Positions 17,137-25,221 of a stretch of DNA of 59,170 bases are shown piece after piece; positions within the stretch are counted from its first letter, which is position 1, and every line of letters begins with the position of its first letter. Source of the stretch: Planotetraspora sp. A-T 1434 (GTDB taxonomy: Bacteria; Actinomycetota; Actinomycetes; Streptosporangiales; Streptosporangiaceae); contig NZ_JAOEGB010000038.1 in assembly GCF_025420585.1 (NCBI RefSeq), positions 1-59,170 on the forward strand. The letters are read 5' to 3'. A program made the translations under genes and the position numbers. The notes beneath the pieces were generated by a model. The model was not told the origin of the DNA. It searched no databases and worked only from the letters and a program-made list of their open reading frames with translations.

Positions 17137-18188
17137 GCATCCGTTGCGCCATCGTCGGCTGCGGCCTCGTGGCTGAGGAATACGCCCGCACGCTCAAAGC
17201 GAGCAGCCTCGTCGACCTTGTGTCCTGCTCCGACATCGAGGCCGAGCGAGCCCAGGCCTTCGCTGCACGCCACGCAATCGGCGAGGTCGCGTCGGTTGAT
17301 GAGCTGGACACCGAGCTGGTCGTCGTGCTGACTCCACCGGCGCTGCACGTCGAGGTCGCCTCGGCCGCCATACGGGCAGGGATGTCGGTCTACATCGAGA
17401 AACCCCTCGCTCTGTCGTCGAGCGACGCCGCGTCGTTGCTGGCCTTGGCTGCAGATCACGGGGTGTTGGTTGGAGCTGCCCCAGACACCTTCCTCGCCCC
17501 GCCCGTCCAGTCCGCCGCCCAGGCGCTCGCGACCGGGCTGATCGGCGAACCGGTCGCCGCCACAGCGGCCCTGCTGTCCCCCGGGCCGGAACGCTGGCAT
17601 CCCCACCCGGAGCCGATCTACGACCTCGGCCCGTTGCTGGACATGGGGCCGTACTACCTAACCGCCCTGATCCACCTGCTCAACCCCATCACCTCGGTAC
17701 GCGGAGCCACCACGGCGATACGCCCGCTTCGGACCAAAGCCTCCGGAGACACGTTCACCGCGACCGCTCCCACCCACGTTGACGCCCTACTGCAGACCGC
17801 CGATGGAGTCTCAGTCACGGTGACCACGAGCTTCGACGTGCAAGGAACGACCCGCCCTCACCTGGAGGTCTATGGGACCGAAGGCACCCTCGTCCTGCCC
17901 GACCCGAACTTCCATCACGGAGTCGTACGGCTCCGCCGCCGCGGCGAGGTCACCTGGGATTTTCTCGCCCCGGCCCTGTCCCGCTTCGATGTAATCGGCC
18001 GTGGCATGGGCGTCCTCGACCTCGCCGGCACCCTGTGCGGCGGCGGTCGAGGCCAGGCGACGGGCGATCTCGCCCTGCACGTCCTCCAGGTCATCGAGGC
18101 CATCGGGTGGGCCGCTGCCACCGGCACCTGCCAGGCCGTACCGAACGCCGCCGTGACCGCAGCGCGGGCGAAGGGACCTGCCCGATGA
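17133..18188 (+). CDS. Gfo/Idh/MocA family oxidoreductase
   Basis: 351 residues. N-terminal Rossmann fold RCAIVGCGLVAEEYARTL (GxGxxA-like), the family EKP signature (VYIEKPLALSS) with its catalytic-site lysine, and a C-terminal GFO domain including PIYDLGPLLDMGPYYLTALIHLL. It would oxidise or reduce a sugar hydroxyl with NAD(P). ATGA overlaps on both sides keep it in the operon. Confidence 0.87.
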   Translation: MSIRCAIVGCGLVAEEYARTLKASSLVDLVSCSDIEAERAQAFAARHAIGEVASVDELDTELVVVLTPPALHVEVASAAIRAGMSVYIEKPLALSSSDAASLLALAADHGVLVGAAPDTFLAPPVQSAAQALATGLIGEPVAATAALLSPGPERWHPHPEPIYDLGPLLDMGPYYLTALIHLLNPITSVRGATTAIRPLRTKASGDTFTATAPTHVDALLQTADGVSVTVTTSFDVQGTTRPHLEVYGTEGTLVLPDPNFHHGVVRLRRRGEVTWDFLAPALSRFDVIGRGMGVLDLAGTLCGGGRGQATGDLALHVLQVIEAIGWAAATGTCQAVPNAAVTAARAKGPAR

Positions 18189-19133
18189 CCGGCAGAGCGT
18201 GGGTCAGGGCGTATCCCGACATTCAGACGGCATGGCGACGCCTGGCGGCCCATCTCGGCGAAAACTTCGATCCCACGCTCACCGACTTCGAGCGCCTGCG
18301 CCGGTTTCTCGACCAGGAGTGGGCACATCTACACCCGCACTTCTACGAGCGCAGCATCGGTTACCTGTACGACCTGACCTGGTTCCACTACATGGACGCC
18401 AAAGACGGCTTCTTCCGCACCCTGCTCGATTTCGCCGACGAGCACGGACTCAGCCGCATCGCCGACCTCGGCTGTGGCGTCGCTCTCGACGCTCAGGCGC
18501 TGCTGCAGGCCGGATACGACGTCCACGCCTACGATCTGGACAATCCTTGCCTGGCCTATGCCCGATGGAGGCTCGGCCACGACCTCGGGGAGAGCGGTCG
18601 GGTGCGCTTTCTGAGCGAGCTGAACACTCACCACTATCAGCTCGTCTACGCGGTTGACGTCCTCGGCCATGCCGGCAACCCCGACGCCCTTGCGGCGCTG
18701 CTCTTCGGCTCGGCTGACCATGTGGCCGTCAATCTGCTCCCCCACGACTCCCGCCACCGCTTCGGCCAGCCGACCTGCACCCCCGCCTCGACCACCAACG
18801 CACCCTCCCCATCCTGCAAGCCCACGGAGACCTCGTCCGAGTAGCCGCCTCCGGCGAGAACGTCATCACGATCTGGCGAACGTTCAGCAGAACGGCTCAG
18901 CTTCGTGACCGCCGGCACCTCTGCCGACTCGCTGCGGGTTCTATGACCTGCCCAACCTGCACCGCGTCATCGTCACCGACAACGTCGCGTACCTCACTAT
19001 CTACAAACAGTCCGAACACGGACGGGACTTCCCCTGCGTCTTCGCTTGGGCGTCACTCCCGATGAACACGGGACGCCACTCTCTATGGACCTGGGACATC
19101 GGATATGACCGGACCGAAATCCGATCGCGATGA
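18185..19133 (+). pseudogene. SAM-dependent methyltransferase, frameshifted
   Basis: The first about 195 residues contain a class I methyltransferase motif, RIADLGCGVALDAQALLQAGYDVHAYDLD, preceded by a helical N-terminus. Near 18765-18775 the coding signal moves to another frame (ADLHPRLDHQRTLPILQ, then ASGENVITIWRTF). Coding-like sequence ending with DLPNLHRVIVTDNVAYLTIY and LWTWDIGYDRTEIRSR runs to a stop at 19131-19133 in a third register. At least one, probably two or more, indels are needed. The nominal first frame stops at 18844. It is the last gene coupled to the preQ0 operon (ATGA overlap). Whether the segment after 18900 belongs to it is uncertain. Confidence 0.6.
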
Positions 19134-19374
19134 CGTGGTGCTGTACATCGTGACGGCTCCGGCCGCCAGCGATCGGTCCCCAGGTCGTCGGAGCCGATCG
19201 CTCGCTTGACGCGTCGACCACCGTGCCACCTCTCCGCGTGTCTATGTCAGCGGCCCGTGCGCACTGCCCAGCGCTCCGTCGCAGGGGCTGGAGTCGAACT
19301 CTCATGCCGATACCGGATACGGCGTTCGGTGCCTCTGCCACACCGCTATCTGTCGGATAACTAGCCTTGAGGCC

Positions 19375-20691
19375 ATGCTTCCTACGTTGATCGCCGTCGT
19401 CGCCATCGCAGTGATGGTCACCGCGGGGCTGATCTGGCGATTCTCGAGACGGGCCCGCGTCCCGCGAACAGAGGTGGCGTCAAGCCCCGTCGCAGTGAGC
19501 GATCTTCAGCCCGAGTTTCCTCGAGCAGGGCTTCTGGTCCCCGAGGAAGTTCTCCGATCCGCCGGCTCGAAGCCGACTGCGATCTGGGATGCACTCGAAG
19601 CCGCAGCAGCGCCAGTCGCCGTTGAGTACTACCCGGTGAGCGAGTCGGACATCGCGAAGTTCCGTACTGTGCCCGTGAACGCCGCGGCTCAGCAGGCGAT
19701 GGTCGGGATAGTGAACGCCCTCAACCCGAAGAACCCGACGCTGTTCCGCGCAGTGCTGCCAAAGGGTTTAGAGCTCGTCAAAGCCGCCGGAACCTCCGGG
19801 TTCAGAGGGTATGCCCGCAGCGGCAACGGGATCACGGCACAAGCCGTGCTGAAGCCTGTCGCAGCTGGCGGAGCAGTCGCAGCCGGTTGGCCTGTCCTGG
19901 CCGTCGCCGGAACCGTCATGGCAGTAGACATGGTGGCTCAACGTGAACAGCGGGCGCACCAGCGCCGAGTCGAGGCCATCCTGGGCCGGCAAGAGGAGCG
20001 CCACTACATCGAACGGATCAAGGATCAACGATCCGCAGACGCTCTGTTGTCCCGCGCGATCAGCCTGATGCTTGACGGCCACAATCCGAATCTCGAACTT
20101 GCATTGAAGAGCGCGTACGACGAGTTCCACCGCTCTCAGCAGTTCTTGGAGAAGTTCCGCGGTGTCATCGACGAACTCGCGGACGACGACGGCAAGGTCG
20201 ACTATCGACGGCTGGAGGAGGCACTCGGCGGCAAGGCGAAGGAAGTGGACCACTTCATCCGGGAGCTTCACTTGGCACGAGCAGCCATTGCGATACGACG
20301 CAAGGCGATGGTCGCCGACGCTGCAGCGGTCGCCCTCGCCGATCCCAACAACCCTTACGCTGCACTGCGGAAGTTCTTGGAGTCGCAGGTACATCAGTTG
20401 GACGAAGCTGACGCAATCTCGGCTGAACTGACCGAGCGCCTCACTCGAGTCGAGCTCAAGGGCCGTTGGTACGACTCCGACAAGTCGGTGGCGGACCGAC
20501 AAGAGCAGCTCCGCGCCCAGGTCTCCCCGCCAAGAGTGGATGGGGATACCGAGATCCGCTACCTCCTGACGTCTTCCGGCCAAATCCTTCAGGTGCTTCC
20601 GTCCGACGAAGACGAGCCCCTGAAACTCACCCAAGACGAGTGGGCGGCCCGTTGGGGCGGACACCCTCATTGCACCGACGGCGACGTGTAG
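19375..20691 (+). CDS. Unrecognised membrane-anchored protein
   Basis: 438 residues, family not recognised. Residues 1-22 are a membrane segment followed by basic RFSRRARVPR, so the bulk is cytosolic. A second Gly/Ala-rich hydrophobic stretch lies at about 157-186. The C-terminal half is highly charged and probably helical or coiled (RVEAILGRQEERHYIERIKD, then FLEKFRGVIDELADDDGKV). It ends with an acidic segment. Codon use is less GC-rich than the preceding operon. It stands alone, preceded by about 240 bp without a gene. A sensor or toxin-like role cannot be told from sequence. Confidence 0.65.
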   Translation: MLPTLIAVVAIAVMVTAGLIWRFSRRARVPRTEVASSPVAVSDLQPEFPRAGLLVPEEVLRSAGSKPTAIWDALEAAAAPVAVEYYPVSESDIAKFRTVPVNAAAQQAMVGIVNALNPKNPTLFRAVLPKGLELVKAAGTSGFRGYARSGNGITAQAVLKPVAAGGAVAAGWPVLAVAGTVMAVDMVAQREQRAHQRRVEAILGRQEERHYIERIKDQRSADALLSRAISLMLDGHNPNLELALKSAYDEFHRSQQFLEKFRGVIDELADDDGKVDYRRLEEALGGKAKEVDHFIRELHLARAAIAIRRKAMVADAAAVALADPNNPYAALRKFLESQVHQLDEADAISAELTERLTRVELKGRWYDSDKSVADRQEQLRAQVSPPRVDGDTEIRYLLTSSGQILQVLPSDEDEPLKLTQDEWAARWGGHPHCTDGDV

Positions 20692-20708
20692 GCACCGAGG
20701 ATCCCTCG

Positions 20709-20850
20709 AAAGCCCACCACCCAGTGGAGCACGAGTGAGGCGCGGGTCCTCGACGACCTATGGGATCGGATCGAACCGTTGCTGCCACCCCGCCTGACAA
20801 AGCACCTGGGCCACGGCCGGTCCCGGACGAGGTCTACGCGCCGACCGTGG
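20709..20850 (+). pseudogene. IS5-like transposase N-terminal remnant
   Basis: The frame reads VLDDLWDRIEPLLPPR, the typical N-terminus of IS5-family transposases (W..IEPLLPP), then degenerates after GHGRSRTRST. No start codon, downstream catalytic part or repeats are seen. It marks an old insertion scar. Confidence 0.5.
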
Positions 20851-21008
20851 GCGAGTTTCTCCCCGGGTTCGCCGCGCTCCCGCCGTCCGCGTTCAGGGAT
20901 TCAGCCGACGTGGCCCACGCGATCGACGGCATCCGGGCCGCGCTTGAGTCCCGGCTGGCCGAGCTGGAGAAGTCAGCCCAGCGCGGCCGCCTTGCGCAGC
21001 AGCACTGA
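20760..21008 (+). CDS. Short ORF of unknown function beside transposase debris
   Basis: 82-residue frame. The latter 60 residues (APTVGEFLPGFAALPPSAFR, then HAIDGIRAALESRLAELEKS) have good GC-rich third positions and a likely C-terminal helix, but the first 20 overlap the transposase remnant in another frame. Probably the surviving 3' end of a disrupted gene. Confidence 0.3.
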   Translation: MGSDRTVAATPPDKAPGPRPVPDEVYAPTVGEFLPGFAALPPSAFRDSADVAHAIDGIRAALESRLAELEKSAQRGRLAQQH

Positions 21009-21165
21009 GCGTTCGCGCTGTAGGGGGGTGGCCGACGTAGGCCAGCAGCGATGGCGACAGCCGGGCGGGGTCTTGGGCGAGCCAGTTGGCGATGAACTGC
21101 AGGAGTTCGGCGAGTTCGAAGGCGTCGGCGGCGTCGCCGCCTGATCGGATCGGATCGCAGCGGTC
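20973..21165 (-). pseudogene. Remnant of a small actinomycete protein
   Basis: Leftward frame containing DAADAFELAELLQFIANWL and DPARLSPSLLAYVGHP, a pattern I associate with small conserved actinomycete proteins often found near IS elements. The usual C-terminus is lost and the frame shifts after VGHP. It runs antisense to the end of the neighbouring short ORF. Confidence 0.35.
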
Positions 21166-21214
21166 GGGTACGGCCGGGATTCTTCCGGCAGGGTTGACAT
21201 CGAAAGGAGGCCTC

Positions 21215-22084
21215 GTGATCTCAGCGCTCAACCAGCTTGTCGACCTCGTCGAGGAGCACCTCACCGAGGAGTTCGACGTCCACGGGCTGGCCAAGGATCT
21301 CGGCACGACCGAGTACCACCTGCGCCGGATGTTCTCGTCGTTGGCCGGCATGCCGCTGTCGGAGTATGTCCGCCGCCGCCGCATGACCATCGCCGCCGCC
21401 GACGTCGTCCGAGGCAAGGACGATCTGCTGAGCATCGCCGTCCGGCACGGATACGGCTCAACCGAGGCGTTCGGACGTGCGTTCCGGGCGGTCCACGGCG
21501 CCGGCCCCGGTGACGTTCGCCGCGACGGAGGCCCCCTGCGCACACAACCGCAGCTCAGGTTCCGCCTGACCGTCGAAGGGAGCATCCCCATGGATACCCG
21601 CATCGTCGACCGCCCCGCGTTCCGGCTCGTCGGACACGCAGCCCGGGTTCCGCTCATCCACCGGGGCATCAACCCGCACATCCAACAGCACATCACCGCA
21701 CTGCCGCAGGACGAGCATCTCCGGCTGAAGGCCCTCGGCGACACCGAACCGGGGGGCCTGCTGCAAGTCTCCGACGACTTCGACCCCGACGGCACCGAGG
21801 GCAGCGAACTGACCTACCTGCACGGGGTCGCTGTCTCCCGAGACGCGCCCGCCCCCGACGACCTCGACGCCATCGAGGTACCGGCCGGCATGTGGGCGGT
21901 CTTCCGCATTACCGGACCGCATCCGCAGGCCCTCCAGACGACCTGGGCCGCGACCGCGACCGAATGGTTCCCCTCCAACCCGTGGCGTCTGCGGCCAGGT
22001 CCCTCGGTCGTCGCGGTCCTCGAGCGCGCGGACGATTTCAGCACCGCGACATGCGAGCTGTGGCTACCCGTCGAACCGGCGTGA
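21215..22084 (+). CDS. AraC-family regulator with GyrI-like effector domain
   Basis: 289 residues. The N-terminal double HTH is of AraC type: DVHGLAKDLGTTEYHLRRMF and DLLSIAVRHGYGSTEAFGRAF. From residue about 125 (IPMDTRIVDRPAFRLVGHAA) a GyrI/Rob-like small-molecule-binding domain follows, ending CELWLPVEPA. This architecture binds drugs or metabolites and activates efflux or detoxification. The GTG at 21215 has AAGGAGG immediately upstream (21203-21210); in-frame sequence before it is not family-like. TTGACA at 21194-21199 could be a -35 box. Confidence 0.87.
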   Translation: MISALNQLVDLVEEHLTEEFDVHGLAKDLGTTEYHLRRMFSSLAGMPLSEYVRRRRMTIAAADVVRGKDDLLSIAVRHGYGSTEAFGRAFRAVHGAGPGDVRRDGGPLRTQPQLRFRLTVEGSIPMDTRIVDRPAFRLVGHAARVPLIHRGINPHIQQHITALPQDEHLRLKALGDTEPGGLLQVSDDFDPDGTEGSELTYLHGVAVSRDAPAPDDLDAIEVPAGMWAVFRITGPHPQALQTTWAATATEWFPSNPWRLRPGPSVVAVLERADDFSTATCELWLPVEPA

Positions 22085-22165
22085 CGGACCGCGGTCACGG
22101 AATCAACCCAGGCCGCCGAGTAACCCATTCGGCTCACGCTCTTTGAGTGCGGCGGCACAGTGGAC

Positions 22166-22204
22166 AGGCCCACAGCGCCCTCCCCATTGGCGCGTTGTGG
22201 GCCT
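22166..22204. terminator. Hairpin after the AraC-type regulator
   Basis: Inverted repeat AGGCCCACAGCGC (22166-22178) with GCGC-GT-TGTGGGCCT (22190-22204), a 13-bp stem with a 2-nt bulge. It sits 80 nt past the regulator stop codon and suits transcription termination. Confidence 0.6.
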
Positions 22205-22423
22205 GAACCATGCGAACGGTCAGCGGCGGGCCCGCGTGTGCCGTGGGGGCGGAATCGGTCGATTCCGCCCCCACGCGTTGAATGGCGGCTGTTGTGTCCC
22301 CCACTAGCAACGGGACACGGCCCGTCGTCTCACTCGCGCGCTGGCCCGCCGACCGGGCCATGCGGCACGCCCGTGACCGGATCCGGCAGCTCCGACCCGT
22401 CGCAACCGAACCGGACCTGCCGC

Positions 22424-22562
22424 AGAAACTGGCCGGTGTCCCGTTCCCGATGACCCCCGTCGGATGCGACGTGTCGACCGCCCGCGCCTCCACCGGTACG
22501 ACAGCATGGCCGCTCGGGTTGCCGAAGTCCGTCCCCGCCGTCACAGCCTGCGCCACATACAG
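22424..22562 (-). pseudogene. Possible ribulokinase N-terminal remnant
   Basis: The frame reads TDFGNPSGHAVVPVEAR and HPTGVIGNGTPASF, resembling the start of L-ribulokinase (GVDFGT.SGRAVVV...YPHGV). Catalytic parts are absent and the rest of the frame is not kinase-like. A weak call. Confidence 0.3.
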
Positions 22563-23015
22563 CGAGCCTGGCGAGCCGGTCCGCGACGCGGCGGCCGCTT
22601 CCGGGCCGGACAGTCCGTACGCGGGAATGAGCGAGACCAGTGAAGTGACCAGGGCAACGCCGCGTCTGAACGGGCCGATGCTACTGAAACCCGATCAGGA
22701 CATGACGGCTTTGGTCAGGTTTCATCCGGTCTCGCCCCATGATGGTCGCCGTCGTGGTGAATGTGCATACCTGCCGGTGGCCGCGCCGCCGGCGCAGCCG
22801 TGCCGACCAGGCACGTCCGGATCATGGCGACGCCTCGCCGTGCCCGGCTTGTCGAAGGGAGGTACCGCCGAGTCGGACCGCTGACACAATGGGTCGCCGC
22901 TCCTCCTGCTCCAATGTCGCCACCGGCCGCCTAACCGAAGGGACCCCAGTTGCGGCACCTCCCAGGAAAACGACGCGAGCAACAGCGGTGGACCCCAGGG
23001 CCGCGAAGCCGAGCA
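22563..23015. other. No convincing gene
   Basis: About 450 bp between the possible kinase remnant and the DUF3885 fragment. Long frames exist on both strands, but none resembles a known family or has a ribosome site. Probably decayed sequence. Confidence 0.5.
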
Positions 23016-23399
23016 TCAGCGGCCCGGCGACCGCGTCCGAGGAAGGCGACGTCCCTCCCGATGTCCCTCCCGTGGCTGGGCGCGCTCCTCATCGTGACCG
23101 GCTGCGGACTCTCCAGCCCCTCCTACCGCTTCGGCGGTGCCGTAGGACGCGCTGACGACATAGACGCGCCTCTCGGCGAACAGCTCGTTCAGGACGGTGT
23201 TGTGCCGGTGCAGCAGGATCTCGTACTCCGCCTCGTCCTCGGCATACCGCTTCGATCCAGGCAGGCTGTGAAACCGGACCCACCGATCCGGGTAGAGGTT
23301 CTTCAGCTCGTGGGCCAGCGGCGGGCTGAGTGGCCACCGCTCCTGCCACAATGCCGACAACTCGGGCCGCAGCGACCCCGGCATTTCCATCACCGGCAT
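23016..23399 (-). pseudogene. Truncated DUF3885-like protein
   Basis: 127-residue frame. Its first 90 residues look conserved: RWVRFHSLPGSKRYAEDE, YEILLHRHNTVLNELF and VYVVSASYG, the pattern of DUF3885 proteins of unknown function. After AEAVGG the sequence becomes low-complexity Arg/Gly/Glu, consistent with a frameshift or truncation, so the normal C-terminal half is missing. Confidence 0.5.
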
Positions 23400-23499
23400 T
23401 CCGACAGGCTAGAGATCACTGTTGCCGCCCACAACGCAATTTTTCAGGCCGGCTCCTCCCTGCCCGAGCAATCGGTGACGCACCACGGCCCGGCCCAGG

Positions 23500-23952
23500 T
23501 CAGGTTCCCCGGCCACCACCGTCCTGGCCACGTTCGAGGCGGGCGGCGCTGATGATGAAGTCGGCCACGAGCTGACGGCCGCCATCGGACATCTCGACAA
23601 GAGCGCGAAGGGCCTCGCGGTTGAGGCCGGACTCGCCGACTAAGGATGAAGCCGCTATCTGATCGGCGGTCGCCTCCCCCTCATCGTCGTCACCGAAGTA
23701 GCCGATCGGCACGCCGAAAAACGTCGCCAGCGCCTTCAGCGTCTTGAGCTGTGGGTTGTCCGATCTCCCCGTCCGAAGCTTCCAGATCGTCGTCGACGAC
23801 AACTCCTCACCCGTCGCCTCCGAGATCGCCGCCGCAGCCTCGAGATTGTTCTTCGGCGGTCGGCTGCCCGTAGGCCAGCGGTTCTGGATCAGCCACTCGA
23901 TCTTGTAGGCAAGCGACCCCGCAGCGTTCGCCGTGCCCGGATCTTCAGCCAC
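23500..23952 (-). CDS. XRE-family transcriptional repressor
   Basis: 150 residues, GTG start. The N-terminal HTH contains SEATGEELSSTTIWKLRTGR and LKTLKALATFFGVPIGYF, characteristic of XRE regulators. A C-terminal helical dimerisation part ends with ALVEMSDGGRQLVADFIISA. It faces the plus-strand element operon across a 139-bp gap containing three repeats of a CATCAACTTT motif, which are the likely operators. By analogy with actinomycete integrative elements it would keep the transfer/replication operon silent. Confidence 0.82.
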   Translation of the reverse strand: MAEDPGTANAAGSLAYKIEWLIQNRWPTGSRPPKNNLEAAAAISEATGEELSSTTIWKLRTGRSDNPQLKTLKALATFFGVPIGYFGDDDEGEATADQIAASSLVGESGLNREALRALVEMSDGGRQLVADFIISAARLERGQDGGGRGT

Positions 23953-23961
23953 TGCCCGTCA

Positions 23962-24060
23962 CATCAACTTTGAGCAACAAAAGCCTCGACTCATCACTTT
24001 CAGTTGACAGGCTGTGACGGAGCGTGCCTATCCTGCTCTCGTCATCAACTTTAGTTGATG
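23962..24060 (+). promoter_or_regulatory. Promoter with three repressor-operator-like repeats
   Basis: CATCAACTTTGAGCAACA (23962), CATCACTTTCAGTTGACA (23992) and the perfect palindrome CATCAAC-TTTA-GTTGATG (24043-24060) lie between the XRE gene and the rightward operon. A -35 TTGACA (24004-24009) overlaps the second copy, and TATCCT (24029-24034) is a -10 candidate at 19-bp spacing. The third copy would cover the transcription start. The geometry fits direct repression by the XRE protein. Confidence 0.65.
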
Positions 24061-24091
24061 GAAACCGCCTCTCCATGCCCGAAGGTTACCG

Positions 24092-24367
24092 ATGCCAGCA
24101 GCCCCGATGCGAGCACCCGACGAGAGCCAAGCGCGTCACCGGCGACTCGTCCAGCTCGGCCTGGAGGTCAGCCGACACTGCCCGGCCCGGCTGATCCGCC
24201 GTCACAACGGCCAGTGGGCCCTGACCGTCGGCCGCGAAACCGTGTACTGCGCGGGCGCCGAAGGCGTCTACGCCTACGTCACCCACCACGGCCTGATCCT
24301 CTCCCCCGCCAACGACGAGGGCATCACCCAAGCGGCCACCCACCTCGCCGGAGGTGCCGCCCGGTGA
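24092..24367 (+). CDS. Small protein of the element operon
   Basis: 91 residues, first gene after the operator region; GAAGG precedes the ATG. Contains RLVQLGLEVSRHCPARLIRRHNGQWALTVGR and a central YAYVTHHGLILSPAND. Small proteins of this sort commonly precede DUF2637 genes in actinomycete plasmids and integrative elements; function unknown. GTGA overlap with the next gene. Confidence 0.65.
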   Translation: MPAAPMRAPDESQARHRRLVQLGLEVSRHCPARLIRRHNGQWALTVGRETVYCAGAEGVYAYVTHHGLILSPANDEGITQAATHLAGGAAR

Positions 24368-25209
24368 CACGCAACCTCACCCTCGCCATCACCTTGGCGA
24401 CCTGCATCGTCGCTCCACTCGTAGCCGCCCTGGCCGTACTCGGAGGGATCGGCTCCTTCGCCACCCTGCGCGCCCTGGCGCGACCCTGGTTCGGCCCGCA
24501 CGCCTGGATCGTCCCCCTCGGCATCGACCTCGGCATCCTCGCCCTGCTGGCCTGGGACCTTCTCATGGAGTTCGCCGACCTGCCCTGGCCGGTCCTGCGT
24601 TGGATCGCCTGGGCGTTCATCACGGCCACCGTCGTCCTCAACATCGCCGCCGCGCACGGCGACCCCATCGCTGGCCTCATGCACGCGGCCATGCCCGTCT
24701 TGTTCATAACGGTCGTCGAGGGGATCCGCCATCTCATCCGCCGCTGGGTCGGCCTGACCACCGACTCCCGCCGCGAACGCGTCCCCCTGTCACGCTGGAT
24801 CCTCGCCCCGATCTCCAGCTTCATGCTGTGGCGGCGCATGGTGTTGTGGAACGTCACCAGCTACCCCCGCGGTCTCCAACTCGAATACCTCCACCTGGAA
24901 GCCATCGCCGCGCTCCACCAGGCGCACGGCAGGTGGCTGTGGCGGTGGAGAGCGCCGTTGTCCGAGCGGACCGCCGTACGGCTCCAACTCGCTGGCGCAG
25001 CCTTCCCCACTCCCCAGATCCCCCAGCAGGACACCGATGACCAGCTCATCCAGGCCGCACAGGCCATCGTCTCCAAGGCTGAGCAACGCGGTGTACGGCT
25101 GAGCCAGATGGACCTGGCCGCCCAACTCCGAGCCGAAGGCCACCGCATCGCCAACGAACGCCTGCGCTGGCTCGCCACCACCATCGGGCTCCGCCGCGAG
25201 CCGGTGTAG
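24364..25209 (+). CDS. DUF2637 membrane protein (conjugative-element spread-type protein)
   Basis: 281 residues, GTG start. Four predicted membrane segments lie in the first 125 residues (LAITLATCIVAPLVAALAV, IVPLGIDLGILALLAW, WIAWAFITATVVLNIAAA, AAMPVLFITVVEGI), followed by a basic cytosolic region and a C-terminal winged-helix-like part (LSQMDLAAQLRAEGHRIANE). DUF2637 proteins are typical of actinomycete plasmids and AICEs and are linked to intramycelial plasmid spread or regulation. Confidence 0.82.
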   Translation: MTRNLTLAITLATCIVAPLVAALAVLGGIGSFATLRALARPWFGPHAWIVPLGIDLGILALLAWDLLMEFADLPWPVLRWIAWAFITATVVLNIAAAHGDPIAGLMHAAMPVLFITVVEGIRHLIRRWVGLTTDSRRERVPLSRWILAPISSFMLWRRMVLWNVTSYPRGLQLEYLHLEAIAALHQAHGRWLWRWRAPLSERTAVRLQLAGAAFPTPQIPQQDTDDQLIQAAQAIVSKAEQRGVRLSQMDLAAQLRAEGHRIANERLRWLATTIGLRREPV

Positions 25210-25221
25210 GAGAAGACACCC

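Noticed and set aside
19270-19370. tRNA-like sequence (minus strand, GGCAGAGGCA and GAGTTCGACTCC blocks)
   Set aside because: Acceptor and anticodon stems do not pair properly and U33 is absent; at most a decayed tRNA.
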